Source: Clostridiales bacterium (lineage in GTDB: Bacteria > Acidobacteriota > Aminicenantia > Aminicenantales > UBA8522). From it: a stretch of DNA of 55,181 bases. Position numbers and translations under genes: made by a program. Position 1 is the first letter of the stretch, and each line of letters begins with the position of its first letter. Shown here in pieces: positions 24,178 to 33,743 of this stretch. Below the pieces are notes generated by a model, which saw nothing but the letters and a program-made list of their open reading frames with translations, did not search any database and was not told the DNA's origin. The stretch spans positions 1 to 55,181 of the forward strand of contig JARYMI010000024.1 of assembly GCA_029907205.1 (NCBI GenBank), given 5' to 3'.

Positions 24178-26598
24178 TCAGGTGCGGAGGCGCAGCAGAA
24201 GATAAAGCCCGGTAGCAGCGAAAACAAGGTTCGGTCCCCAGGAAGCCAGAAAGGCGCTCAGAAAACCGACATAGCCGAGGCTTTTAAAAACGCCGAGTGC
24301 CCCCCAGTAGATCATCGCGATGCCGATGCTGAGACCGATCCCCACCAATGCCCCCTTCTTCCCCATCGAAAAAGCGAAGGGAATGGCGATAAAGGCCATG
24401 ACAAGCGAGACAAAAGGAAAGGAGAGCTTGGCGCTCAAGTCAACCCTGAACCTTGTCGCCTCAAACCCCATCTCTTCGATATCGGCGATGTACGTCTTGA
24501 GCTCGGCATAGCTCATAAATGAGGGCTCCTCCCATTCTTTGACAAAATAGCCGGCCTCTTCAGCCACCCGAAGGTCCATCTCCTTGAAAGCCTCGACCCA
24601 GGTGGTCATCTCATCGCTGAAATTCCTGGACCACCCCCTGATGAACCAGAGGTTATTCCCTTCGATCCGCCCTTTTTCGGCAAAGATTCTCCTGCGCAGA
24701 GTCCAGGTGTCGAGGTCGAGGTCATAAACCGATATCTGGCTGAAAACGTTGGCGATGGGGTCGTAGTAGCGGTAATGGAAAATCCTGTTCTTGTCCTTGC
24801 CCAGCACCCAGCGCCGGTCAAGAAAATTGTAGGTCCGGGGCGGGATATCGTTGATCCGGTTCCACGTCTCCTCGGCTTTCTTGTTTGCAGAGGGAAGGAG
24901 CGTCTCCTGGAGAGCGAACGAAAAAATGCTGACCACAGCCGCCAGGAAAACGATCGACAGGATGAGTCTGTAAAGGCTGACGCCGCAGGCCTTCATGGCC
25001 GTGATCTCGTTGAACTTCGTCATCAGCCCGAGCGCCAGGAGCGTCGCGGTGAGCGTCGTCACCGGAAGGATGTAGTGGCTGAATTCAGGGATGCGGTACT
25101 GAATATAGGTGACAAAGAGGGCCAGGGACTTGTTGTGTTCATAAACATTGTCTATCCGCTCGAAAAAGGTGACGATGATGGAAATGGACAGGAGGCCGAG
25201 AAAAACAAGCGTGAAAATGGCCAGGTATTTCCGCATGATATAGCGGTCGAGGATGTTGGGAAAGCGGAGTGAAAGCCGGGGCCGTCTCAAGCTCAGGAGC
25301 TTCCATCCACGGCGAGAAACACGAACCCTAATGAGGATTGTTTTGGCACTTTTTTTCCTTCTGAAGCGAGAAAACAGGCTAAAAAGCAGATACTCTTTCG
25401 AAGACCGGGCAAAAAGATAAACCGCCGCAACCAGGAAAACCAGGTTCGGCCCCCACATGCCGAAAAAGGGCGAGAGGAGCCCGTCCATGGCCAGCTTTTC
25501 ACCGGCCGTAATCAAGATATAATAGACCAGGATGATGCCAAGGCTGATGGTAAAGCCGCTCGTCCGGCCACCCTTCTTCGTGGACATTCCCAGAGGAATG
25601 CCCATCAAGACAAAAATGAAACAGACAAAGGGGAGCGCAAATTTCTTGTGTATTTCTACCCAATGGGACCGCCATTCCCGGTCGTTCTGCCAGAGCCTGT
25701 ATTCGATGTCCTTTCTCCGGGCTTCGGCCACTGCCTCGGGGAGAGCCCCAAGTTTCGTCTTGTCCCCCTCGATTTCAATGCGCCGTTCTCCGATTTTCTC
25801 GACTTCCTTTAGCAGCTCTCCTATATCCTTCTCCCGGACCCGTTTCTGGCTCGAAAATTGAGCGAACAGCGTCTCGATGCTGATTTCCTCCTCGATCCGG
25901 TCGAAAAAGGTGACGCTGTACCGTCCGGGGTTGGCCGGGGGCACAGAATGGATGGAGCCCTCGACAAGCTCGAGGGTGGCCCTTTTAATCTCTGGAAAAA
26001 AGTTGAGCCGTCCAGTCTGAGCGAAGATAGCCCTGGGTTCTTCTCCGGGCCGGGAGAGATGGACGAAAATGTTCTTCCATCTGTTCTCCTGGGTGATATC
26101 CTGAATGAAAAGGACGACATTTGGGATCGACTCGTTAAATTCCCTTGGGTTGATCCTGAGCTGGACTTTAGTTAGGACAGACCGAGTCAGAGTCAGGACC
26201 CACTTGTGGTTAAACCGCGGGGCAAGGTACAGGCTCAGGTAAGACGTGACCAGCCATCCTCCCAGGGCAAAGACCAGGACCGGCCGGAGCAGCCGCAGGT
26301 TGCTGATGCCGAGCGATTTGAAGGCGACCACCTCTGAGTCGGTAGAAAGCCTGCTCAACCCAGCCAAGATACCCATGAGCACAGCCATGGGAACGGCAAA
26401 AGCCAGGACAGAGGGGATGAGATAGAGGAAGATCTGGGCCACCACGCGCAGAGCCACTCCCTTGGCGATAAACAGCTCCGACAGAAGGAAGACCTGGTTC
26501 ATCAGGAGGACAAACGCGTAGATGAGCAGGCCGATGAAAAAAGGGGGGATAATTTCCTTGATGATGTACCGGTCGAAGAATTTGAACACCGACCTCAT
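24178..26598 (-). CDS. LptF-LptG fusion, lipopolysaccharide export permease
   Basis: About 806 residues, twice the length of one YjgP/YjgQ permease. Residues 1-390 are LptF-like (FFDRYIIKEIIPPFFIGL, four membrane segments, DSEVVAFKSLGIS). After a basic linker, residues about 430-806 are LptG-like (ILDRYIMRKYLAIFTLVF, NEITAMKACGVSLYRLI, a large periplasmic beta region, then two more membrane segments). In most bacteria these are separate proteins that form a heterodimer with two LptB subunits to pull LPS from the inner membrane. Here one chain would supply both halves. lptB lies separately at 38840. The ATG at 26598 fits the LptF start best; TTG at 26607 is the alternative. No strong ribosome-binding site is visible. 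Confidence 0.9.
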   Translation of the reverse strand: MRSVFKFFDRYIIKEIIPPFFIGLLIYAFVLLMNQVFLLSELFIAKGVALRVVAQIFLYLIPSVLAFAVPMAVLMGILAGLSRLSTDSEVVAFKSLGISNLRLLRPVLVFALGGWLVTSYLSLYLAPRFNHKWVLTLTRSVLTKVQLRINPREFNESIPNVVLFIQDITQENRWKNIFVHLSRPGEEPRAIFAQTGRLNFFPEIKRATLELVEGSIHSVPPANPGRYSVTFFDRIEEEISIETLFAQFSSQKRVREKDIGELLKEVEKIGERRIEIEGDKTKLGALPEAVAEARRKDIEYRLWQNDREWRSHWVEIHKKFALPFVCFIFVLMGIPLGMSTKKGGRTSGFTISLGIILVYYILITAGEKLAMDGLLSPFFGMWGPNLVFLVAAVYLFARSSKEYLLFSLFSRFRRKKSAKTILIRVRVSRRGWKLLSLRRPRLSLRFPNILDRYIMRKYLAIFTLVFLGLLSISIIVTFFERIDNVYEHNKSLALFVTYIQYRIPEFSHYILPVTTLTATLLALGLMTKFNEITAMKACGVSLYRLILSIVFLAAVVSIFSFALQETLLPSANKKAEETWNRINDIPPRTYNFLDRRWVLGKDKNRIFHYRYYDPIANVFSQISVYDLDLDTWTLRRRIFAEKGRIEGNNLWFIRGWSRNFSDEMTTWVEAFKEMDLRVAEEAGYFVKEWEEPSFMSYAELKTYIADIEEMGFEATRFRVDLSAKLSFPFVSLVMAFIAIPFAFSMGKKGALVGIGLSIGIAMIYWGALGVFKSLGYVGFLSAFLASWGPNLVFAATGLYLLLRLRT

Positions 26599-26635
26599 AT
26601 ATAACAAAAAAGGCGGGATGATTCAAAGACCGGCG

Positions 26636-26670
26636 AAAAAAAAGGGACGGCCCTCTCCGAGGACCGTCCC
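26636..26670 (-). terminator. Rho-independent terminator after groEL (hairpin copy 2)
   Basis: GGGACGGTCCTC and GAGGGCCGTCCC pair around a 3-base loop with one G-T pair, and on the minus strand are followed by eight T. It ends the groES-groEL transcript just before the LptFG gene. Its arms match the hairpin at 19327-19353. Confidence 0.85.
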
Positions 26671-26691
26671 CTGAGGATCCTATCTTGAGAA

Positions 26692-28329
<1,638 letters not shown>

Positions 28330-28617
28330 TTAACCGATTTTCGCCAAAATCTCTTCTTCGCGCAGGATGACGTGTTCGACATCGTCGATCGTGACTTCGG
28401 TCCCGCTGTACTTGCCGATGAGGACGCGGTCGCCTTTCTTGACCTCAAGGGGAATGAGCTTCCCGTCCTCGGTCATCCGGCCTTTGCCGACAGCAATGAC
28501 CTCAGCCTCCTGCGGCTTCTCTTTGGCCGTGTCAGGGATGATAATGCCTCCCTTTTTGACTTCTTGTTCTTCCAGCCTCTTGAGAAGAACTCTGTCATAG
28601 AGGGGTGTAACCTTCAT
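28330..28617 (-). CDS. groS: GroES co-chaperonin
   Basis: A 95-residue lid of the GroEL chamber. It shows [12 protein letters not shown] at the N-terminus, the mobile-loop region [16 protein letters not shown], the dome, then [16 protein letters not shown] and a C-terminal [11 protein letters not shown]. An AAGGAGGTTT ribosome-binding site precedes the ATG at 28617. It is the first gene of the groESL operon, directly after the promoter and CIRCE boxes. Confidence 0.97.
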   Translation of the reverse strand: MKVTPLYDRVLLKRLEEQEVKKGGIIIPDTAKEKPQEAEVIAVGKGRMTEDGKLIPLEVKKGDRVLIGKYSGTEVTIDDVEHVILREEEILAKIG

Positions 28618-28636
28618 GTAAACCTCCTTTTTATAA

Positions 28637-28663
28637 TTAGCAATTTTGATTAGAGATTGCTAA
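28637..28663. promoter_or_regulatory. Second, degenerate CIRCE-like inverted repeat
   Basis: TTAGCAATT - 9 bases - GATTGCTAA has the exact 9-9-9 geometry and the outer TTAGCA/TGCTAA of CIRCE, but the inner bases differ (AAT instead of CTC). It lies between the -10 box and the groES start, the usual place for an HrcA site. Confidence 0.6.
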
Positions 28664-28690
28664 TTTACAAAAAATCCCCCGATTTGTCAA
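28662..28690 (-). promoter_or_regulatory. Promoter of groES-groEL
   Basis: Read on the minus strand: TTGACA (28685-28690) and TAAATT (28662-28667) with 17-bp spacing. The degenerate CIRCE-like box touches the -10; the perfect CIRCE lies 17 bp upstream of the -35. Confidence 0.65.
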
Positions 28691-28707
28691 GAGAAAATAG
28701 GGAAAAA

Positions 28708-28734
28708 TTAGCACTCTCAGGCTTAGAGTGCTAA
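28708..28734. promoter_or_regulatory. CIRCE element (HrcA operator), perfect
   Basis: TTAGCACTC - 9 bases - GAGTGCTAA, an exact match to the CIRCE consensus. It predicts heat-shock control of groESL by HrcA. It overlaps the stop codon of the upstream Fis-type gene (28731-28733). Confidence 0.97.
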
Positions 28735-28967
28735 GATATTCTTTTTATTTTTAGAGCTTTGGCCCGGCTTTGCAGAGTGTTGCGGTGGATGCCCATGGCT
28801 TCGGCTGTTTTCGTCTTGTTGCCCTTGTATTTCCTTGAGGCCGTCTCGATGAAAATCTTTTCGAATTCCTTGACCGCCTCTTTAAACTGAACCTCTCTGT
28901 CCACCATTTCCTTGATGATGAGCTCCAGTTTCTGGTGGATCGTGAGCTCGCTAAACTTCTTTTCCAT
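28731..28967 (-). CDS. Small Fis-type helix-turn-helix protein
   Basis: A 78-residue protein. The C-terminal half is a Fis-type HTH (FIETASRKYKGNKTKTAEAMGIHRNTLQSRAKAL), as found at the end of NtrC-like activators and in Fis. The N-terminal 40 residues are helical (QKLELIIKEMVDREVQFKEAVKEFEK) and may dimerise. The ATG at 28967 fits, since longer frames run through cvpA. It overlaps the cvpA end by 17 bases and its stop lies inside the CIRCE box of groES. There is no receiver or ATPase domain. It may be a nucleoid or regulatory protein; its targets are unknown. Confidence 0.85.
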   Translation of the reverse strand: MEKKFSELTIHQKLELIIKEMVDREVQFKEAVKEFEKIFIETASRKYKGNKTKTAEAMGIHRNTLQSRAKALKIKRIS

Positions 28968-29487
28968 AGGGCCTCTTCTCTTTGATGATATCGTTGTACG
29001 TGTCCCTGAATTTCTCTTTAAGCTCCCGCGGGATAAGGTGGACGATCCCCTTGGTAATCCAGTAACAATAGGGAGCAAGCTTGGATTCAAGCAGAGCCTT
29101 TTTGTCCACCGGAAAAGCAAGCAGGGCGAAGACGATGACTCCGCAGATCAAGACGCCTTTGAGGAGTCCCAGAGCTCCCCCAAAAAGATGATCGATGAAC
29201 CGGAGGGGGCCACGGACGAGTTTCGACACAAGGAAAGCGACAAGCCAGCCGGCAACCAGGATAGCCAAAAACACAACGAGGAAGGCAATGAGCCCAGACC
29301 ATTTCTCAGCGTCCACGACGCGGCTCACGCTGCGAGACACCGGCAAATAGTACTTTGCCGCAAGGAGCAAACCCGCCACGACGGCGGCCAAGCCTATGAC
29401 CTGCCGGATGAAACCTTTGATCAGGCCGAGAATCAGAGTGACCAGAAGGATGACCAGAATGACGATGTCTGTCCAGTTGACAATCAT
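28951..29487 (-). CDS. cvpA: CvpA-family membrane protein
   Basis: A 178-residue inner-membrane protein with four hydrophobic segments (about 5-25, 28-47, 63-88, 105-125). It has the family pattern WTDIVILVILLVTLILGLIKGFIRQ and FIDHLFGGALGLLKG. CvpA proteins are linked to colicin V production and, more broadly, to envelope stress tolerance; the biochemical role is unknown. It is immediately downstream of the PHP gene (adjacent stop and start) and overlaps the Fis-type gene, so all are probably one operon with purC. In several bacteria cvpA is next to purine genes (cvpA-purF), as here with purC. Confidence 0.85.
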   Translation of the reverse strand: MIVNWTDIVILVILLVTLILGLIKGFIRQVIGLAAVVAGLLLAAKYYLPVSRSVSRVVDAEKWSGLIAFLVVFLAILVAGWLVAFLVSKLVRGPLRFIDHLFGGALGLLKGVLICGVIVFALLAFPVDKKALLESKLAPYCYWITKGIVHLIPRELKEKFRDTYNDIIKEKRPYGKEV

Positions 29488-30372
29488 TCAGCGCCTCCTC
29501 CTTTTCAATTCCTCGACCATCCTGTAGGTCCCCTCTTTGATGAACCCGAAGGGGATATGAGGCTTGATGCGGCCGTGGAAATCCGACCCGGCCGTGGCGA
29601 CAAAACCGATTTCCTCAGCCAGAGTCTTGTAGAGCGCGGTCTGTTCCCGGTCATGATAAGACGAATAGACCTCCAGGCCGACGAGCCCTCTTTCCTTGAG
29701 GACAAGGAGGTCTTCTCTCGTGGCTTGCTCAAAGTAGGCGCCGGGGTGAGCCAGGACCGGCACCGCCCCGTCCCGGGAGACAAGGTCCAGGACATCAACG
29801 AGGCCGACTGTCCTCTTGGGAACATAAGCAGGCTTGTCTTCTAAAAAATAGTCTTTATAAAAAATATAAGGAGCAAAAATGCGGTTTTCCTCCTGGCAGT
29901 ACTTTTCGAGGGCCGCGATTTTCTGCTCGCGTCCTTTGGCAATCAGGACCTGAGCGATGGTCACTCCGAGAGGCGGAGCAGACTTTGACGCCTTGCGGAC
30001 TTCTTCCCAGCTTATCTCAAACCCGAGCTCCTGAAGCCTGGCGACCCGCGCCCTGGCTTCTTCCTCCCGCGCCCTCGAGATGTGTCCCAAGATTTTTTTC
30101 AGATCTTTGCTCTCCCAGTGGACAAAGGGAAGCAGACAGTGAAATTCCCGGCCGTCGTGAAGCGTCGTCAACTCAACGCTCGGGATGACCTCGACACCTA
30201 ATTTCAGGCCCCATTCCAGGGCTTCGGGATAAGCCTCAACAGTGTCGTGGTCTGAGATGGAAATGGCTCTAAGACCTCTGTCCTTGGCCAGTTTGATAAG
30301 ATGGAAGGGCGAGAAATCCCCGTCGCTCGACTTTGACGAGTGGACGTGAAGGTCAACCCGGTCTTCGGTCAT
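29488..30372 (-). CDS. PHP-domain phosphoesterase (YciV / RNase AM-like)
   Basis: A 294-residue PHP-family metal-dependent phosphoesterase. Metal-ligand motifs: VDLHVHSSKSSDG, SISDHDTVEAYPEAL, VIPSVELTT, VLAHPGAY and TAGSDFHG. The layout matches the YciV/TrpH group, whose characterised member hydrolyses 3',5'-bisnucleotides and trims RNA 5' ends. The ATG overlaps the purC stop (ATGA), so translation is coupled to purC. The cvpA start follows with no gap. It is distinct from the EndoQ-like PHP protein at 22324, which is longer and has a zinc finger. Confidence 0.9.
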   Translation of the reverse strand: MTEDRVDLHVHSSKSSDGDFSPFHLIKLAKDRGLRAISISDHDTVEAYPEALEWGLKLGVEVIPSVELTTLHDGREFHCLLPFVHWESKDLKKILGHISRAREEEARARVARLQELGFEISWEEVRKASKSAPPLGVTIAQVLIAKGREQKIAALEKYCQEENRIFAPYIFYKDYFLEDKPAYVPKRTVGLVDVLDLVSRDGAVPVLAHPGAYFEQATREDLLVLKERGLVGLEVYSSYHDREQTALYKTLAEEIGFVATAGSDFHGRIKPHIPFGFIKEGTYRMVEELKRRRR

Positions 30373-31262
30373 AATTCCTCTCTCCCTGTGAGGATGGAGT
30401 AAATCTCAAAGTACCTTTTGGCCGTCTGCTCGATGATGTCATCGGGCAACGCGGGCGGCGTGGACTTCCTGTCCCAGGAAGTGCTGAGAAGGTAGTCCCG
30501 GACGAACTGTTTGTCCAGGCTTGGCTGGGATTTTCCAGAAGCGTAGCTCGCCAGCGGCCAGAACCGTGAGGAATCCGGCGTGAAAATTTCGTCGGCAAGG
30601 ATGAGATCCTCCCCGTCCAACCCGAACTCGAATTTCGTGTCTGCGATAATGATGCCCTTTGAAATGGCGTACAGGGCGGCTTTCTGGTAGAGTTTGAGGC
30701 TTGTCTTCTTGATTTTTTCGGCCAGTTGGTCGTCCGCCAGGATTTTCTTCATTTCCTTGAACGAAATGTTCAGGTCATGTCCCTCCTCGGCTTTGGTGGC
30801 GGGTGTAAAAATCGGGTTCGGCAGGCGGTCGGACTCTTTGAGGCCGGCCGGGAGCTTGACGCCGCTCGTCTTTCCCGTCTCCTGGTATTCCTTCCAGCCA
30901 GAACCCGTGAGATACCCCCTGACCACACATTCGACGGGGACGATTTTCAATTTTTTAACCAGCATCGAACGCTTATCCAGGACATCTTTGTACTTATGAA
31001 GAGGCTGAGGAAATTGCTCGACGTCCGCGCTAAGGACATGATTGGGGCAGATGTAAGAGGTGAAATCGAACCAGAACCGAGAGAGCTGGGTCAGGATTCT
31101 TCCCTTGCCCGGGATGAGAGAGGGCAAAACAAAATCAAAAGCCGAGATCCTGTCGGTGGCGACAATCAGGAGCTTGCCGTCTACTTCATAGACATCCCGG
31201 ACTTTCCCCCTCTTGAAGACGCGAAGCTCGGGCAAATCAATCGCGGAAATGGCTTTTTCCAT
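30369..31262 (-). CDS. purC: SAICAR synthase (phosphoribosylaminoimidazolesuccinocarboxamide synthase)
   Basis: A 297-residue enzyme of purine synthesis that joins CAIR and aspartate using ATP. Motifs: KRGKVRDVYEV and ATDRISAFDFVLPS at the N-terminus, ECVVRGYLTGSGWKEYQ, IADTKFEFGLDG, ILADEIFTPDSSRFW and QPSLDKQFVRDYL. It belongs to the longer class (about 300 residues) rather than the 240-residue class. The first gene of the run purC-PHP-cvpA-Fis-type HTH, whose members overlap or abut. No strong ribosome-binding site is visible before the ATG. Confidence 0.96.
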   Translation of the reverse strand: MEKAISAIDLPELRVFKRGKVRDVYEVDGKLLIVATDRISAFDFVLPSLIPGKGRILTQLSRFWFDFTSYICPNHVLSADVEQFPQPLHKYKDVLDKRSMLVKKLKIVPVECVVRGYLTGSGWKEYQETGKTSGVKLPAGLKESDRLPNPIFTPATKAEEGHDLNISFKEMKKILADDQLAEKIKKTSLKLYQKAALYAISKGIIIADTKFEFGLDGEDLILADEIFTPDSSRFWPLASYASGKSQPSLDKQFVRDYLLSTSWDRKSTPPALPDDIIEQTAKRYFEIYSILTGREEL

Positions 31263-31341
31263 GGTAGCTAAAGCATAAAAAAAATAAAGTCAAAAAGCAA
31301 ATGTTCTCAGCCGGCTGGACGCGTTTTTATTGATTTAATTA

Positions 31342-31470
31342 ATGGGGCGCAGGAAGCTACCCTCGGCCCCCGCACCCCAGGGAACCAGTCCCGTCGGTTC
31401 CCCCCATCGGAGAACCGATGGGTCCCCCCCTCCGCTACGGGGGCTTTAGGGCAGCTTCCTGCGCCCTCAT
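31342..31470 (-). repeat. Interspersed repeat A, copy 2 (inverted relative to copy 1)
   Basis: About 129 bp with nearly perfect 22-23 bp terminal inverted repeats (the arm GGGCGCAGGAAGCT occurs at both ends, one base inserted at one end). It has a central palindrome around 31401-31421. It fills most of the gap between purC and the YfiH-like gene. A MITE-type or REP-type element. Confidence 0.82.
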
Positions 31471-31496
31471 AAAGATCACGTATTTTGAGACGTTTC

Positions 31497-32186
31497 CTAA
31501 CGGGAGAGGGCAATGAAGCTGAACATGCGGCCGGCGGCGGCTCGGTCGCGGCGGTAGGACGGGAAGCGGCGGTCACAGTGGGTGCAGATGTCGATAGAAA
31601 AGATATTCCTATCGCCAACACCCTGCCGACGGAGCTGGAGGCAGTTTGCTTCCCTGAGGTCGAGGAAATATTTGCGGGACTGTCCAGGAACCGGCCTAAA
31701 TAGCTTGTCGGGAAAGCAGTTATCCCGGAACGGCCCACGGACGTCTTCACCAACCTCGTAGCAGCGTCCGCTTATGGACGGGCCGAAGGCAGCGATAAGA
31801 TCGACCGGATTGCAGCCGAACTGTGTCTTCATCCCGGAGACGACTTTCTCCAGGAGACGGAGGAGTGTTCCTTTCCAGCCGCAGTGCACGGCAGCTATAA
31901 CGCGCTTCTTTTCGTCTACCAAAAGGACGGGAAGACAATCGGCTGTCTTGATGATCAGGAAGAGCCGGGGCAGGCCGGTGATCATGGCGTCGCCCCTGAG
32001 GGTTTGGCCTGGAACGTCGGAGATAACATGGATGATGTCCGAGTGAACCTGACGGAGGTAGAGGCGTTTGAAATCTTGCCATTCTTCCCTTTTTTCAAGA
32101 CCTTTCTCTCCCCAGCCGGCAGCGCCGAATCCGTGATAAATAAAGGCAATCCGTTCAAACCTGGGGATCGTGATCAACTCGTTCAT
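31497..32186 (-). CDS. pgeF: YfiH/PgeF laccase-domain protein
   Basis: A 229-residue member of the multicopper-oxidase-unrelated 'laccase domain' family. Homologues act as purine nucleoside phosphorylase/adenosine deaminase and prevent mis-incorporation into peptidoglycan (PgeF). The zinc/active-site residues are visible in LRQVHSD, TADCLPVLLVD, HCGWKG and FGPSISGRCYEVG, with a C-terminal CTHCDRRFPSYRRD. Length is typical. It is alone, flanked by repeat A downstream and by repeat B upstream. Confidence 0.92.
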   Translation of the reverse strand: MNELITIPRFERIAFIYHGFGAAGWGEKGLEKREEWQDFKRLYLRQVHSDIIHVISDVPGQTLRGDAMITGLPRLFLIIKTADCLPVLLVDEKKRVIAAVHCGWKGTLLRLLEKVVSGMKTQFGCNPVDLIAAFGPSISGRCYEVGEDVRGPFRDNCFPDKLFRPVPGQSRKYFLDLREANCLQLRRQGVGDRNIFSIDICTHCDRRFPSYRRDRAAAGRMFSFIALSR

Positions 32187-32291
32187 GAGAAAGCATTATG
32201 CCATAAGAGGCAACTCCGGGCGAGAGGGTAGCATCTCTGTTTCTGTGATGACCCAGTTTGGGAATAGGGCCCTGTCACGGCGCGTCCCCTT

Positions 32292-32443
32292 CAAGGCTCG
32301 GGTTTGGGTTCGTCAGCCCGCTCGTTTCCCCAGCGAGGAAACTCGCTCCGACTCATCCTTCGCTCTTCTCTCCCTTCGGTCGAGAAACCCTGCCCGCTCA
32401 GTCTTCGACGGACTTCCTCACCCAGCACCCTCGCCTTATCCCC
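32292..32443 (-). repeat. Interspersed repeat B, copy 1
   Basis: About 150 bp of GC-rich sequence starting CAAGGCTCGGGTTTGGG. A nearly complete second copy lies in the opposite orientation at about 38530-38685, and a short third copy at 33619-33676. No open frame of interest. Confidence 0.8.
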
Positions 32444-32528
32444 CGGAGGGGACTGACGCCGTGCCACCCTCCCACGATCATATCATCAAATCACAGAAAT
32501 AGAGATGCTTTAGGGAAAAGGTCGTTTT

Positions 32529-32557
32529 TTGTTAACCTGTCTGGTTATTGGTATAAT
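32529..32557 (+). promoter_or_regulatory. Promoter of the radical SAM gene, very short leader
   Basis: TTGTTA (32529-32534), 17-bp spacer, perfect TATAAT (32552-32557). Transcription would begin near 32564, only about 8 bases before the ATG at 32572, so the message may lack a normal ribosome-binding site. Confidence 0.6.
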
Positions 32558-32571
32558 GGGATGCTCGAAGC

Positions 32572-33516
32572 ATGAAACAGGACGACTTTGAGACAGCCTA
32601 TCTTCGCGCCTACCGCGAAGGGCTTTTTACCGAAAGAATCGAGCGGGCGTTCAAGGTCCTTGAAAACTGCAGCGTCTGTCCCCGTAACTGCGGAATCAAC
32701 AGGCTCAAGGGAGAGCGAGGGATCTGCCAGGCCGGCCACCTTCCCGAAGTCTCTTCTTATTCTCCCCATTTCGGCGAAGAACGGCCGCTCGTCGGGGTCG
32801 GAGGGTCGGGAACCATCTTCCTCACCCACTGCAACTTGCGCTGCTCGTTCTGCCAGAATTATTCAATCAGTCATCTCAGCGATGGCCGGTCGGTCTCCTT
32901 TGACCGTCTGGCCAGGATGATGATCGAACTCCAGAGGCTGGGCTGCCACAACATTAACTTTGTCACGCCCACCCATTTTGTCCCCCAGATCCTCAGGGCG
33001 CTTCCGGTGGCGATCGAGGCGGGGCTTCGCGTTCCTCTTGTCTATAACACGAGCGGCTATGACGCCGTCGAGACGCTCAGGCTTCTGGACGGCATCGTGG
33101 ACATCTACATGCCCGACTTCAAATTTGCCGCCGCCGCCCCGGCCGCAAAATATTGTAACGCTCCCGACTATCCCGAGGCGGCTCGCCTTGCCATAAAGGA
33201 GATGCACCGCCAGGTCGGTGACCTTGTCTTAGACCAGAACGGGATCGCCAGGCGCGGGCTTCTCGTCCGGCACCTCGTGCTGCCTGAAGGCCTGGCCGGC
33301 ACGCGAGAAGCCATGCGCTTCCTGGCCACCGAAATCTCGAGGAGCACCTATGTCAACATCATGGACCAGTACTATCCGTGCGGAGACGTCTCCCCGCGCG
33401 CTCCCCTCGGCCGAAGGATTACGGCGGAGGAATACGCGGAAGCTGTCCAGGCAGCCAGAGAACAGGGTATCACCCGGCTCGACAGGCGGGAAAGGTTCCG
33501 CCTTGTCTGGTTTTGA
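32572..33516 (+). CDS. PflX-like radical SAM protein
   Basis: A 314-residue radical S-adenosylmethionine protein of the PflA/PflX group (the COG1313 type). The iron-sulfur ligands are in THCNLRCSFCQNYSIS (CxxxCxxC). There is an extra N-terminal cysteine cluster, CSVCPRNCGINR ... GICQAG. Later features are VYNTSGYDAVETL, YMPDFKF and RHLVLPEGLAGTREAM. The family resembles pyruvate-formate-lyase activating enzymes, but most members have no neighbouring glycyl-radical enzyme, and none is visible here. Substrate unknown. Confidence 0.9.
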   Translation: MKQDDFETAYLRAYREGLFTERIERAFKVLENCSVCPRNCGINRLKGERGICQAGHLPEVSSYSPHFGEERPLVGVGGSGTIFLTHCNLRCSFCQNYSISHLSDGRSVSFDRLARMMIELQRLGCHNINFVTPTHFVPQILRALPVAIEAGLRVPLVYNTSGYDAVETLRLLDGIVDIYMPDFKFAAAAPAAKYCNAPDYPEAARLAIKEMHRQVGDLVLDQNGIARRGLLVRHLVLPEGLAGTREAMRFLATEISRSTYVNIMDQYYPCGDVSPRAPLGRRITAEEYAEAVQAAREQGITRLDRRERFRLVWF

Positions 33517-33563
33517 TGAATTCCGAGGACACTTTGCCCAATCCAATTAAGTGCATTATGTAT

Positions 33564-33620
33564 GACGTCCCCCGAATTCCGACGTCCCCCGAATTCCCCC
33601 CCGAATTCCCCCGAATTCGG
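33564..33620. repeat. Short tandem repeats of CCCCCGAATTC
   Basis: Four imperfect units of the core CCCCGAATTC, the first two within a 17-base unit (GACGTCCCCCGAATTCC), run directly into repeat B copy 3. Confidence 0.75.
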
Positions 33621-33676
33621 AGCGAGTTTCCTCGCTGGGGAAACGAGCATGCTGACGACCCCAAACCTGAGCCTTG
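33619..33676 (+). repeat. Interspersed repeat B, partial copy 3
   Basis: GGAGCGAGTTTCCTCGCTGG through GCCTTG matches one end of repeat B copy 2 at 38626-38681 with few differences. It is truncated at its left by the GAATTC tandem repeats. Confidence 0.75.
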
Positions 33677-33743
33677 TTTGACAGAAAGGATGGTCAACGC
33701 ATATATTGGGGAAAAAAGAATACGGATTGAGGAATAGCTGAAG

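Larger units (their letters stand above)
32187..32571. other. Intergenic region carrying repeat B
   Basis: This 385-bp gap contains repeat B copy 1 (32292-32443) and the promoter of the radical SAM gene at its right end. The open frames through the repeat reflect its GC-rich composition, not a gene. Confidence 0.6.

Noticed and set aside
31342-31470. Repeat A as a riboswitch or structured RNA
   Set aside because: Its ends are inverted repeats, copies occur in both orientations and it is not placed consistently in leaders, so a mobile or repeat origin is the better reading.
33564-33620. CRISPR-like array
   Set aside because: The units are too short and without spacers of constant length; no cas genes are present in the window.
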